In this document: positions 15,793 to 23,719 of the stretch, one piece after another | Layout: each line of letters begins with the position of its first letter | Position numbering within the stretch: the first letter of the stretch is position 1 | Source: CADEDH01 sp047971245 | Lineage (GTDB): Bacteria > Actinomycetota > Acidimicrobiia > Acidimicrobiales > SZUA-35 | Assembly (NCBI GenBank): GCA_047971245.1 | Contig: JBKDZN010000168.1 | Location: 1 to 36,013 of the forward strand | Length of the DNA: 36,013 nt | Direction: 5' to 3' | Notes under the pieces: model-generated | The model's input: the letters and a program-made list of their open reading frames with translations, nothing else | Databases searched by the model: none | Told to the model about the DNA's origin: nothing | Translations under genes and position numbers: made by a program

Positions 15793-16530
15793 ATGCTCCC
15801 CGAACCACTCCAGATCACTCCCGAGCGGTCGTCGTTGTTCCGGCCGCTCACCGAGCGGGGGGTGCTGGTGGATGCCGAGCGGGTCTACTACGCCCAGCGC
15901 CGCCACTGGGCGGTCCTGATCCAACCCGTCTACGAGACCTTCGTGTTCCTGATGCTCGTGGTGTGGGTGGTGGGCCGGGTCAGCGGCCAGAGTCCACCCG
16001 GCTCCGACCTGATCGAGGCCATCCTCATCATGTCGACGGTCCACATCGCCTGGATGTTCGTGACCGGCCGGGCCGTTCGATCCCGCCTGGCCGTCGACCC
16101 CTTCTCAACCCGGGCCCGGCCCAACGCGACCCGTAACGCCCTCCTGATCCTGGCCGCGGTCGCCGTCATCGGATCGCTGGTGTTCGACCCCGAGGTCATG
16201 GGCATCGTCGGGGTGGTGGCCGTCATCGGGCGGCTCATCGTCATCCTGGCCCGATGGTCGTTCTACGAACGTCGCTACATCACCAACCGGCGGCTGATCG
16301 AATCGGGGGGCCTGCTCGGCTCCCGGATCTCGTCGATGCCGCTCTCCCGCGTGACCGACATCAGCTACCGCCAGAGCATCCCCGGTGAGATCCTCCGGTA
16401 CGCGGTGATGCGGGTAGAGACGGCCGGTCAGGACCAGGCCCTCGGACTCGTCACCTTCATCGACAACCCGAACCGCTTCTACGAGGTCCTGATCGCGTTC
16501 AGCGCCCCAGCGGCCGGGGGCACCGACTGA
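15793..16530 (+). CDS. PH-domain (YdbS-like) membrane protein
   Basis: A 245-residue protein with four likely membrane helices (about 44-60, 73-90, 115-133 and 138-152) and a C-terminal bacterial PH (bPH_2-type) domain at about 155-240: ERRYITNRRLIESGGLLG, SSMPLSRVTDISYRQSIPGEILRYAVMRVETAG and FIDNPNRFYEVL. Such proteins are thought to bind or organise at the membrane; their biochemical role is open. The ATG has only a weak ribosome site. It is 48 nt after the small membrane gene and is followed by the promoter of the DUF4129 gene. Confidence 0.85.
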   Translation: MLPEPLQITPERSSLFRPLTERGVLVDAERVYYAQRRHWAVLIQPVYETFVFLMLVVWVVGRVSGQSPPGSDLIEAILIMSTVHIAWMFVTGRAVRSRLAVDPFSTRARPNATRNALLILAAVAVIGSLVFDPEVMGIVGVVAVIGRLIVILARWSFYERRYITNRRLIESGGLLGSRISSMPLSRVTDISYRQSIPGEILRYAVMRVETAGQDQALGLVTFIDNPNRFYEVLIAFSAPAAGGTD

Positions 16531-16581
16531 CCCCGCCCCCGGGCCGGATGCGGTCGATCCCTCGGTGTCGGCGGCGGCTGG

Positions 16582-16587
16582 TACCGT
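16582..16587 (+). promoter_or_regulatory. -10 element for a leaderless transcript
   Basis: TACCGT followed by 7 nt and ATG at 16595. The same hexamer and spacing precede the creatininase-family gene. Transcription should start at or next to 16595. Confidence 0.55.
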
Positions 16588-16594
16588 CGCGATC

Positions 16595-16666
16595 ATGAGC
16601 ACCAGATGGCGTGGGCGGCATCGTTCGTCCATCTCCGGGCCGACCGGCGGGCGGAGCTGCCGATGA
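16595..16666 (+). CDS. Leaderless 23-residue upstream ORF coupled to the DUF4129 gene
   Basis: The ORF begins MSTRWRGRHR and ends GGRSCR. Its ATG is 7 nt after TACCGT, so it should be the first codon of the mRNA. Its TGA overlaps the next ATG (CGATGATC, 16663), which has GGAG 6 nt upstream. The arrangement is like leaderless uORFs known in mycobacteria. It is Arg-rich with one Cys; whether the peptide is functional is unknown. Confidence 0.5.
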   Translation: MSTRWRGRHRSSISGPTGGRSCR

Positions 16667-17901
16667 TCACCGTTCCGCCACCGGCCGCTCCACCGTCGGC
16701 GCCCCGCCCGGCCCCCGCCTCGGCCGCGCCCGGGATGGCGCGCTGGCTGGCCATCCCGGCCCTGTTCGTGCTGGTCGGCCTGATCACCCTGGCCATGTCG
16801 TCGCAGCTTCCGTCCCTCTCCGGCGACAACGGATCGGTCGGCGGTTCCAACCCGACCGGGGGCGAGCCCGGCAGCGGCCAGTCGATGGGCGGAAACGGTT
16901 CCTCGTCGGGCGGCCGGACCGGTTCGGGCGGTGACGACCAGGTCGTCGGCGGCGGTACCGGCCGGAGCCGGGAGTCCGGGTCGGAGGAGCCCACCGCCGA
17001 CGGCAACGATCTCACGGTGACCTCCCCCGACGGCGAGGTGATCATCGACGTCGAGGGCGACACCCCGACGAATCCGAACCGACCCGGCGGGGTGCTCCAG
17101 CCGGTCCAGCCCGATGAGACCGGTGACGTCGCCGGCCTGCGCCGTACCGAGGGCGGCGAGCTCGTTCCCGTCGGTCCCGACGAGCTGCGCCCCACCGACT
17201 ACCGGCTCGACACCGTGCCCGGCGGCGGCATCGACCTCACCCGTCCCGACGGGACCCGGTTCGAGTTCCGGCCCGGGACCGACGGCCGGTTCGACATCAC
17301 CGAGGTGAGCCCGGACGGGCAGCGCACCGAGGTCCAACCTGACCCGTCGGGGCAGGTCGAGATCGACACCGACACCTACCTGCAGGTCGCCCCTCCATCC
17401 CTGTGGGAGCAGGCCAGTGGCACTCCGTGGCCGTGGATCGCGCTCGGCATCACCCTCATCGCCCTGGCCAGCATCGCCCTCGCCTGGTACATGCATCACA
17501 TCCGCCCCCGGGAACGGCCGGGTCTGGACCTCGGCCTCGACCTGGAGCCGGCTGCGCCGATCCCGATCGACCAGTTCGAGGCGTTCCTCAGCCGTCTGGC
17601 CGCCGACCCCGACCCCGGCCGGGCCATCCGTCTGGCGTTCCGGGCCGCCGAGAGGGGCCTCGGGGGGATACCGAGCCGTCGCGCCGAGGAAACCCCACTG
17701 GAATGGTACGACCGGGTTCAGGCCTCACGGCCCGACACCACCGAGCCACTGTCCGGCCTGTGCGCCCGGTTCACCACGGTGAAGTTCGCGCCCGGGGAGG
17801 CCACCCTCGAGGATCGGGACGAAGCGATCATGGATCTGCGCCGGCTGCACGCCCTCACTCCGGCCTCCCCCGCCTCCGGCGTCCTCCAGGGTGTCGGCTG
17901 A
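16663..17901 (+). CDS. DUF4129-containing membrane protein
   Basis: A 412-residue protein with two membrane helices (about 26-44 and 256-278) separated by a Gly/Ser-rich linker and an extracytoplasmic beta-rich part with repeated xPDG turns (TSPDGE, RPDGT, SPDGQ). The cytoplasmic C-terminus (about 303-400) is DUF4129: FRAAERGLGG, the TPLEWYDRV motif and LARFTTVKFAPGE-like segment. DUF4129 proteins typically accompany MoxR ATPases and DUF58 proteins. The ATG at 16663 is chosen because it has GGAG at the right distance and overlaps the stop of the uORF; an ATG at 16606 would add 19 residues without a ribosome site. Confidence 0.85.
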   Translation: MITVPPPAAPPSAPRPAPASAAPGMARWLAIPALFVLVGLITLAMSSQLPSLSGDNGSVGGSNPTGGEPGSGQSMGGNGSSSGGRTGSGGDDQVVGGGTGRSRESGSEEPTADGNDLTVTSPDGEVIIDVEGDTPTNPNRPGGVLQPVQPDETGDVAGLRRTEGGELVPVGPDELRPTDYRLDTVPGGGIDLTRPDGTRFEFRPGTDGRFDITEVSPDGQRTEVQPDPSGQVEIDTDTYLQVAPPSLWEQASGTPWPWIALGITLIALASIALAWYMHHIRPRERPGLDLGLDLEPAAPIPIDQFEAFLSRLAADPDPGRAIRLAFRAAERGLGGIPSRRAEETPLEWYDRVQASRPDTTEPLSGLCARFTTVKFAPGEATLEDRDEAIMDLRRLHALTPASPASGVLQGVG

Positions 17902-17913
17902 GGGTCGGTTCCG

Positions 17914-18309
17914 ATGCCTGCTCTGCTCATCCTGCTGGTACTGGTCGGCGGTCTGGCCCTGTTGATCCTGGCCATCCGACTCCTCAGCCGTGTCCCCAGC
18001 TCGGCCGCGTGGGCCGGCCCGATCGCGCCCACCCCGGCCGAGTTGCCCGGGTTGACCGCCGTACCGTGGGAGGTCGAATCCATCGATCGACAACTCATGG
18101 CCCCGGGGCGCAGCGGCGCGGCCGGCCGCAACGAACTGGTGACAACGATCAACCGCCTGGCCGGAGCGGCCGAATGTGGGGTGGCCCTGCCGCCGAACGC
18201 GAGCGACGAGCACATCCTCCAGGTGGTGGCGATCATCGAACAATCACTCGATCTGCCGCCGATGCCGGCCGCATCCCCCACCGAGATCAGCGGAGCCCCA
18301 CCCCCATGA
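17914..18309 (+). CDS. Small membrane-anchored protein in the MoxR cluster
   Basis: A 131-residue protein with an N-terminal membrane helix (MPALLILLVLVGGLALLILAI, counting from 1) and a small cytoplasmic part. A helical segment around RNELVTTINRLAGAAECG and ASDEHILQVVAIIEQSL may be the conserved core. I recognise no family. It starts 12 nt after the DUF4129 gene behind GAGGGTCGG and its TGA overlaps the MoxR ATG (ATGA), so it belongs to the same operon and is coupled to MoxR translation. Confidence 0.75.
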   Translation: MPALLILLVLVGGLALLILAIRLLSRVPSSAAWAGPIAPTPAELPGLTAVPWEVESIDRQLMAPGRSGAAGRNELVTTINRLAGAAECGVALPPNASDEHILQVVAIIEQSLDLPPMPAASPTEISGAPPP

Positions 18310-19466
18310 GCCACCAAGACGTCCGAGATGCGGCCCAACGGCTGATCACCGAGATGGAGCGCGCCATCGTCGGCAAACGAGCCCTGCTCGAACTGATCAC
18401 CACCGCCCTCCTGGCCAACGGGCACGTCCTGCTGGAGGACGTGCCCGGGGTGGCCAAGACGGCGATTGCCCGGGCGGTCGCCGAGGCGGCCGGACTACGG
18501 TTCTCCCGAGTCCAGTTCACCCCCGACCTGATCCCGGCCGACATCACCGGCGCAACCGTGCTGGCCGGGGCGTCCGGCCAACCCGAGTTCCAGCCCGGAC
18601 CGATTTTCGCCAATCTCGTCCTCGGCGACGAGATCAACCGGGCTCCCCCGAAGACCCAGTCGGCCCTGCTCGAAGCCATGGAGGAGCGGCAGGTCACCGC
18701 CGACGGTCGGTCACGGCCGTTGCCCCGCCCGTTCCTGGTCATCGGCACCCAGAACCCCGTCGAGCAGGAAGGCACCTACCCGCTGCCGGAGGCCCAACTC
18801 GACCGGTTCCTGATCCGCACCGGTGTCGGCTACCCCGGCACCGACCATGAGGTCGAGATGATCCTGCGGCGGGCCGAGCGCGGCGCCGATCGGCTGGAGC
18901 TGAGCGCGGTCCTCTCCCCCGAACAGGTGCTCCACCTCCAGCATCGGGTGGAAGAGGTGTACATCAGCCGGGCCGTGGCCCGGTACGTGGTCGACCTGGT
19001 CGAGGCCACCCGCACCAGCGCCCGGACCGAGGCCGGGGCCAGTCCCCGGGGTTCGCTGGCCCTGCTGAAGGCGGGACGGGCCCGGGCCGCCCTCACCGGC
19101 CGCAGCCATGTGCTCCCCGACGACATCAAGGCCGTGGCCATCCCCTGCCTGGCCCATCGCCTCCTCCTCCAACCCGACCAGTGGGTACGGGGAGTGACCA
19201 CCGCCCAGGTGGTGGCGGAGGTGGTGGCCCAGGTCCCGGCCCCTCAGGCCACTGACCCCGGCGACCAGCCCGTTGCCGGGCAGGCCGTGCCGGCGCCGGC
19301 GCCACCGACCCAGAACGGCTGGGCGGCTCCGGCCGGTGCCCAAGCGCCCGGCACCGCCCAACCACCCACCATGAGCCCGTCCCACCCGCCCCAACCGCCG
19401 GGCGGCGGAGCGTACGGCGGCCCCCCGTCCTCGCCGCCCCCGCCCGGCTCGCAACCGGGCTGGTAA
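18306..19466 (+). CDS. MoxR-family AAA+ ATPase
   Basis: A 386-residue AAA+ ATPase of the MoxR family, which uses ATP to assemble or activate protein complexes, often envelope-associated, with VWA or DUF58 partners. Walker A is EDVPGVAKT (44-52, with Ala before Lys as in many MoxR proteins), Walker B is LVLGDEINR (104-112), followed by APPKTQSALLEAMEERQVT, sensor 1 GTQNP (N150) and EGTYPLPEAQLDRF. The lid domain carries SPRGSLALLKAGRARA. The last 75 residues or so form a Pro/Gly/Ala-rich low-complexity tail not typical of the family. ATGA overlap with the upstream gene; the DUF58 gene follows after 27 nt. Confidence 0.96.
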   Translation: MSHQDVRDAAQRLITEMERAIVGKRALLELITTALLANGHVLLEDVPGVAKTAIARAVAEAAGLRFSRVQFTPDLIPADITGATVLAGASGQPEFQPGPIFANLVLGDEINRAPPKTQSALLEAMEERQVTADGRSRPLPRPFLVIGTQNPVEQEGTYPLPEAQLDRFLIRTGVGYPGTDHEVEMILRRAERGADRLELSAVLSPEQVLHLQHRVEEVYISRAVARYVVDLVEATRTSARTEAGASPRGSLALLKAGRARAALTGRSHVLPDDIKAVAIPCLAHRLLLQPDQWVRGVTTAQVVAEVVAQVPAPQATDPGDQPVAGQAVPAPAPPTQNGWAAPAGAQAPGTAQPPTMSPSHPPQPPGGGAYGGPPSSPPPPGSQPGW

Positions 19467-19493
19467 GCGGCCCGGCACCCGGAACCCGAGCCC

Positions 19494-20744
19494 GTGCAGA
19501 ACCAGCTCACCGTCCGATTCTGGGCCTGTGCCCTGCTGGCGATGGCGATCACCATCCTGGCCGTGGGTTTCCGCTTCCCCCATCTGGCCGCCCTGGCCCT
19601 ACCGTTGGCCGCGGCGATCGCGGTCTCCGTCGCCGACGGCTGGTGGGTACCGGCCACGGTCACCGCCGGCATCACCCCACCGCGGGTGGTGGAGGGAGAC
19701 CAGGTGGAGCTGACCATCGACGTCAGCTCCGAGCGTCGTATCCCCCTGGCCGACCTGGAGATCCAGCTGCCGGCCACCCTCGAACCCCTGGCGCCCACCC
19801 GGTACGTGTTCCCGCTCGACGGCAGCTACCAGGTGCGGATCCCGCTGCGGGCCTCCCGGTGGGGAGCCATGGGCCCCGAATGGGCGGTGCTCACCACCTC
19901 GGACCGGCTCGGCCTGAGCCAGCGGCTCCATCAGGTGCCCCTCCATCTCCCGGTCCGGGTCCATCCCCCCGCCGAGCAGCTCTCGTCCCTCGTGCCCCTG
20001 TACCGGGAGCGGCCCGTCACCGGCGAACACCGCAGCCGTCGGCACGGCCACGGCAGCGAACTGGCCGAGGTCCGTCCCTACCGCTTCGGCGATCCGGTTC
20101 GGATGATCAGCCCCCGGCTGAGCCGGCGTCGCAACGAGCCGATGGTCATCGAACGACACCCCGACCGCTCATCGGACGTGGTGCTGATGGTCGACTCCGC
20201 CCAAGACCTGGGTGTCGACCTCGACACCACCCTGCGGGTGACGGTCACCGCGGCAACGGCCCTGGCCGAGCGCCACCTCCGGGCCCAGGACCGGGTGGGC
20301 CTGATCGACGTCGGCGCCGGGGTCCGCTGGTTCCCGACCCGGCTCGGCCGGCGGCATCTCCACCAGATCGTGGATGCCCTGCTGGCCACCGAGGTCCAAC
20401 CCCGCCAGGTCCGCGACGCCGAGTTCAGGATCCCGGCCAACCTGCCCCGTTCCGCCACCGTGGTGGCCATCTCCCCCCTGCTGGCCGAGCGCACGCTCAA
20501 CGCCCTGGTCCAGCTCCGCAACCGGGGCCACGAGGTCATCGTGATCAAACCCGAACTGCCCCCGATCGATGCCTCGGTGTCGGAGCTGGCCCGACGGATC
20601 TTCCGGGTCGGCAACGAGCTCAACGAGCGCTGGCTCGTCCAGCGGGGGGTACTCATCATCCCGTGGGCCCGGGGGGATTCCCTCGATCATCTGATGCGCC
20701 GGGTGGTCGGCAACCTCGGCCGGGCCCGGCTGCGGGCAGGCTGA
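19494..20744 (+). CDS. DUF58 (VWA-like) protein
   Basis: A 416-residue protein with two N-terminal membrane helices (about 8-22 and 29-46), a beta-rich domain (about 60-150) and a DUF58 region. The DUF58 hallmark appears as SRRHGHGSELAEVRPYRFGD then a Pro-Val-Arg-Met-Ile segment and DVVLMVDSA, which corresponds to the VWA-like fold; the usual D-x-S-x-S metal site is replaced by DSAQD. DUF58 proteins are the customary partners of MoxR ATPases. GTG at 19494 is the first start after the MoxR stop with only a weak ribosome site (GGAACCCGAG); a downstream start would remove the first helix. Confidence 0.9.
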   Translation: MQNQLTVRFWACALLAMAITILAVGFRFPHLAALALPLAAAIAVSVADGWWVPATVTAGITPPRVVEGDQVELTIDVSSERRIPLADLEIQLPATLEPLAPTRYVFPLDGSYQVRIPLRASRWGAMGPEWAVLTTSDRLGLSQRLHQVPLHLPVRVHPPAEQLSSLVPLYRERPVTGEHRSRRHGHGSELAEVRPYRFGDPVRMISPRLSRRRNEPMVIERHPDRSSDVVLMVDSAQDLGVDLDTTLRVTVTAATALAERHLRAQDRVGLIDVGAGVRWFPTRLGRRHLHQIVDALLATEVQPRQVRDAEFRIPANLPRSATVVAISPLLAERTLNALVQLRNRGHEVIVIKPELPPIDASVSELARRIFRVGNELNERWLVQRGVLIIPWARGDSLDHLMRRVVGNLGRARLRAG

Positions 20745-20746
20745 CC

Positions 20747-21442
20747 ATGACCCCTTCCACGACCACCACTGCCCCTGACGCCGGTGAGCGCCGGCGGGAG
20801 AACCGGCGACGAGCCCGGCACCTGCTCGGCCGACCCGAATCGCTCGGGGCCATGACCCTCGTCGTGATCGTCGTCGGCGTCCCGGGGGTGGTGCTGTCGT
20901 GGATCGTCATCCCCCTGCTGGTGCTCTTCCTGCTGCTCCACTCCGGGACCGTGGCCGGCGGCAACCATCTCCTGTTGTGGATGACGACGGCGTTGGTGTT
21001 CGTCTACGCCCTGTTCGTCCTACCCCTGAGCATTGGCGGCGGACCCATCGTGTTCGCCGCCGTCGGTCTGGTGGCCTTCGCCTACAACGAACTGACCCGG
21101 CTGGCCTTCCTGCGCCGCCGGGGTGCCGTGGTCGACCCCGCGGTTTTCCTCCGGTCCCTGGTCGGGCTGGGCGCCGTGGCCGGATGCACCCTGGCGGGAT
21201 CGCTCGCCCTCCAGGCCGCCGATTCGTCCAGCCAAACCCTGCCGTGGGGATTCTGGATGATCGGTCTCCTCGGCGTTCTCGTCATCGCGTTGGCCCTGCT
21301 GGTGATGCCGTTGCGACGCGGGGCGAACCGGCCGGTACCGAACACCCCGCACCGGCCCGGACGGCCGGCCCCCCGGCGGCGGCGCTGGACGCCCGGTGAC
21401 CGGATCCCGCCCCAGCCCCTCGGCCGCGACGAGCCGATCTGA
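20747..21442 (+). CDS. Multi-pass membrane protein in the MoxR/DUF58 operon
   Basis: A 231-residue protein with a basic N-terminal tail (RRRENRRRARHLLGRPE) and about five or six hydrophobic helices between residues 35 and 195, then a basic Pro/Arg-rich C-terminus. No family is recognised. It starts 2 nt after the DUF58 stop, so it is cotranscribed and probably part of the same membrane complex. No transglutaminase-domain gene, which often accompanies DUF58/DUF4129, is present. Confidence 0.8.
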   Translation: MTPSTTTTAPDAGERRRENRRRARHLLGRPESLGAMTLVVIVVGVPGVVLSWIVIPLLVLFLLLHSGTVAGGNHLLLWMTTALVFVYALFVLPLSIGGGPIVFAAVGLVAFAYNELTRLAFLRRRGAVVDPAVFLRSLVGLGAVAGCTLAGSLALQAADSSSQTLPWGFWMIGLLGVLVIALALLVMPLRRGANRPVPNTPHRPGRPAPRRRRWTPGDRIPPQPLGRDEPI

Positions 21443-21465
21443 CCCGACCCGACGCACCCGGCCGG

Positions 21466-21494
21466 TTGGGGTGATCCACCCCCGGAGATAGCCT
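21466..21494 (+). promoter_or_regulatory. Promoter of rpmB-rpmG
   Basis: TTGGGG (21466-21471), 17-bp spacer and TAGCCT (21489-21494) make a reasonable housekeeping promoter. The leader of about 40 nt has CGAGG before the rpmB ATG. No Zur-type box (TGANAATCATTNTCA-like palindrome) is visible. Confidence 0.6.
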
Positions 21495-21539
21495 TGACTG
21501 GTCCGACGCAGGCCGTCGCCTGCCCCTTCGAGGTTCACG

Positions 21540-21776
21540 ATGTCCAAGATTTGTCAGGTCACCGGCCGCAAGCCCAGCTTCGGTAACAGCATCTCCCACT
21601 CCCACCGCGTCACCAAGCGCCGGTGGAACCCCAACATTCAACGGCAGCGGTTCTGGCTCCCGTCGGAGAAGCGGTGGGTGACGCTCACCGTGAGCGCCAA
21701 GGGCATCAAGACGATCAACAAGAAGGGCATCGAGTCGGTCGTGGCCGACATGCGACGCCGAGGAGTGAAGGTCTGA
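21540..21776 (+). CDS. rpmB: 50S ribosomal protein L28
   Basis: Large-subunit ribosomal protein of 78 residues. It opens SKICQVTGRKPSFGN and continues SHSHRVTKRRWNPNIQ, RFWLPSEKRWVTLTVSAKG and IKTINKKG, matching L28 throughout and close in length to the E. coli protein. Only one Cys is present, so it is the form without a zinc ribbon. GAGG lies 8 nt before the ATG. Its stop overlaps the rpmG start (TGATG). Confidence 0.97.
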   Translation: MSKICQVTGRKPSFGNSISHSHRVTKRRWNPNIQRQRFWLPSEKRWVTLTVSAKGIKTINKKGIESVVADMRRRGVKV

Positions 21777-21943
21777 TGGCAAAGGGCAACGAACGGCGTC
21801 CGCTGGTCAAGCTCCGCTCGACGGCCGGCACCGGCTACCTCTACGTCACCCGCAAGAACAAGGTGAACACCCGGGAACGGATCGAGCTCAAGAAATACGA
21901 TCCCGTGATCCGGCAGCACGTCATCTTCAAAGAAGAACGCTGA
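21776..21943 (+). CDS. rpmG: 50S ribosomal protein L33 (cysteine-free form)
   Basis: Large-subunit ribosomal protein of 55 residues, with RPLVKLRSTAGTGYLYVTRKN, ELKKYDPVIRQHV and FKEER. It lacks all four zinc-binding cysteines, so it is the C-minus form; in Streptomyces and mycobacteria that form often sits in Zur-controlled backup sets with an L28 paralog. It overlaps rpmB by one base. Whether a zinc-binding L33 exists elsewhere cannot be seen here. Confidence 0.97.
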   Translation: MAKGNERRPLVKLRSTAGTGYLYVTRKNKVNTRERIELKKYDPVIRQHVIFKEER

Positions 21944-22028
21944 TTCCCCGAGGCGGGCGGGTCCGCTCCCAGCGGCCCACCGGCCGGAGCGGACCCCCCG
22001 TCCCCCGGACGGATGGAGGAGGGGACCG

Positions 22029-22769
22029 ATGACCGACATCAGCCTGGAGGCGCAGCGCGCCCAGCTCGAGGAACAGCTCGGTGCGCTCGGCCGTACCGCC
22101 CCGGACGCCCTGAGCGTGCCGGTGCCCCACATCGACGGTTGGACCGTGGGGGCGGTGGTCGGACACACCGGCTGGGTCCTGCGCTACGTGACCGAATGCC
22201 TGGGCACCGAGGCCGACCGACCCCCGTCCCGCTCAGCCGTCGGGGAGCCGCCCCCCGGGCCCGACGTCCTCGACTGGTACCGAGAGGCCGCCGGCCGCCT
22301 GACGGCCTCGTTCGACGAGGTCGATCTCACCGCCTCCCGCCCCACCTTCACCGGTCCCCAACCTGCCCGGTGGTGGCTGCGCCGTCTCGGTCACGAGACG
22401 GCCATGCACCGCTGGGATGTGGAGGCCGCCACCGGCCAACCGACCCCGATCGTGCCGTGGTCGGCGGTGGACGCCATCGACGAGGTGTTCGAGGTGTTCG
22501 CGCCGGCCCGCCTCCAGTTCGACCGGCTGGCCGGCGCGGGCGAGACCATCCACCTGCACGCCACCGACGTCGAGGACGGCGAGTGGACCCTCACCCTGCG
22601 GCCCGACGAGGTCGTCCACGAGCGGAGTCACGCCAAGGCCGACGTCGCCGCCCGGGGGTCGGCCTCCGATCTCCTGCTCCTGCTGTGGAGCCGGATCCCT
22701 CCAGAACGCCTCGAGGTGTTCGGCGACGCAGCCCTGCTCGAACGGTGGCAGCAAGCCGCGATGTTCTGA
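22029..22769 (+). CDS. DinB/MDMPI-fold protein (maleylpyruvate isomerase family)
   Basis: A 246-residue protein of the actinobacterial maleylpyruvate isomerase N-terminal family, which includes mycothiol-dependent enzymes and many of unknown substrate. The N-terminal four-helix metal-binding domain has PHIDGWTVGAVVGHTGWVLRYV (one His ligand) and the LGHETAMHRWD motif, giving the H-x-x-x-H pair; a smaller C-terminal domain (about 165-246) holds WTLTLRPDEV and SDLLLLLWSRIP. GGATGGAGGAGGGG before the ATG is a strong ribosome site. The mycothiol link supports an actinobacterial host. Substrate unknown; the gene may follow rpmG on the same transcript or have its own promoter in the 85-nt gap. Confidence 0.88.
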   Translation: MTDISLEAQRAQLEEQLGALGRTAPDALSVPVPHIDGWTVGAVVGHTGWVLRYVTECLGTEADRPPSRSAVGEPPPGPDVLDWYREAAGRLTASFDEVDLTASRPTFTGPQPARWWLRRLGHETAMHRWDVEAATGQPTPIVPWSAVDAIDEVFEVFAPARLQFDRLAGAGETIHLHATDVEDGEWTLTLRPDEVVHERSHAKADVAARGSASDLLLLLWSRIPPERLEVFGDAALLERWQQAAMF

Positions 22770-22795
22770 ACCGGTCGAGGTCGGAACCGGTCGCC

Positions 22796-23677
22796 TCAGG
22801 CCGAGCCGACCGGGAGCAGCGGTTCCTCGGGGACATCGTAGGCCTCGTCCCATCGACCCAGCCGATCCCTCCATTCGGACGCCTCGGTGACGGCACCGAC
22901 ATAGGCGGCCTGGCGGCGGGCCACCCGACCCACCGGGGAATCATCCACGATCTCCCGGTCGTACTGGGCCTCGATCCCCAGCTTCAGGTTGCGCAGGGCT
23001 TCGCTGCGGAGCTGGGAGATGCGGGATTCGGTGACCCCCAGGAAGCGGGCCAGATCCTGGGAGGTCCGGCCCTCCAGGAAGTAGCCGATCACCACGAACC
23101 GCTGCCGTTCCGGCAACAGTTGGACCGCGTCACGCAGGTAGGCGTGCAATTCGCGGAGCTCCAACTCCTCCGACGGTTCCACCGCGGCCCGGTCCTGGAG
23201 GATGTCCACCAGGGTGAGGTCCTCATCGGTGTCGTCGTTGGTCTCATGGTCGAGGGCGAGCACAACCGACCGGAACAGCCGGTCCTGCAGGCGGGCCAAC
23301 TCGGCTCGGGTGACCCCCAGATTCTCGGCCATCTCGTCGGTGTTCGGTACCCGACCGAGCTGGGTGGCGAGCTGCTGCTCCGCCGCCTCCAGGCGCCGGG
23401 CCAGCAATCGGACCGAACGGGGGGCCCAGTCGGCGGCCCGCACCGAGTCGAGGATCGCGCCCCGGATCCGCTGAGCCGCGAACCGTTCGAACGGAACACC
23501 ACGTTCCGCGTCGTACCGGCGGGCCGCTTCCACCAGGCCGAGCGCGCCGGCGGTGGCCAACTCCTCCCGGTCGACATGCCGGGGGAAGTGGACTGCAACC
23601 TGGAACACAACGTGTTTCACCAGGGACAGATTGGCTTCAATCCGTGCGTTGATCTCGGCCTGGTTTGTACCAGTCAT
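22796..23677 (-). CDS. FliA/WhiG-family RNA polymerase sigma factor
   Basis: A 293-residue group 3 sigma factor. Region 2 (about 8-82) has VDREELATAGALGLVEAARRYD and the diagnostic RIRGAILDSVRAADWAPRSVR; region 3 spans about 85-145; region 4 (about 185-240) has LPERQRFVVIGYFLEGRTSQ and the helix-turn-helix FLGVTESRISQLRSEALRNL. FliA controls flagellar genes and WhiG sporulation genes; this window has neither, so the regulon is open. About 55 residues follow region 4, longer than usual. The ATG at 23677 has GGAAGGG upstream; other in-frame ATGs (23698, 23707) are possible. Two CTCA-N17-GTCGAA motifs lie upstream and suggest autoregulation. Confidence 0.92.
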   Translation of the reverse strand: MTGTNQAEINARIEANLSLVKHVVFQVAVHFPRHVDREELATAGALGLVEAARRYDAERGVPFERFAAQRIRGAILDSVRAADWAPRSVRLLARRLEAAEQQLATQLGRVPNTDEMAENLGVTRAELARLQDRLFRSVVLALDHETNDDTDEDLTLVDILQDRAAVEPSEELELRELHAYLRDAVQLLPERQRFVVIGYFLEGRTSQDLARFLGVTESRISQLRSEALRNLKLGIEAQYDREIVDDSPVGRVARRQAAYVGAVTEASEWRDRLGRWDEAYDVPEEPLLPVGSA

Positions 23678-23719
23678 GCGTAAGACGCCCTTCCTCATTT
23701 CCTCCATACGGAAAGGGTC

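Noticed and set aside
21444..21539. Zur box upstream of rpmB-rpmG
   Set aside because: No AT-rich TGANAATCATTNTCA-like palindrome is present.
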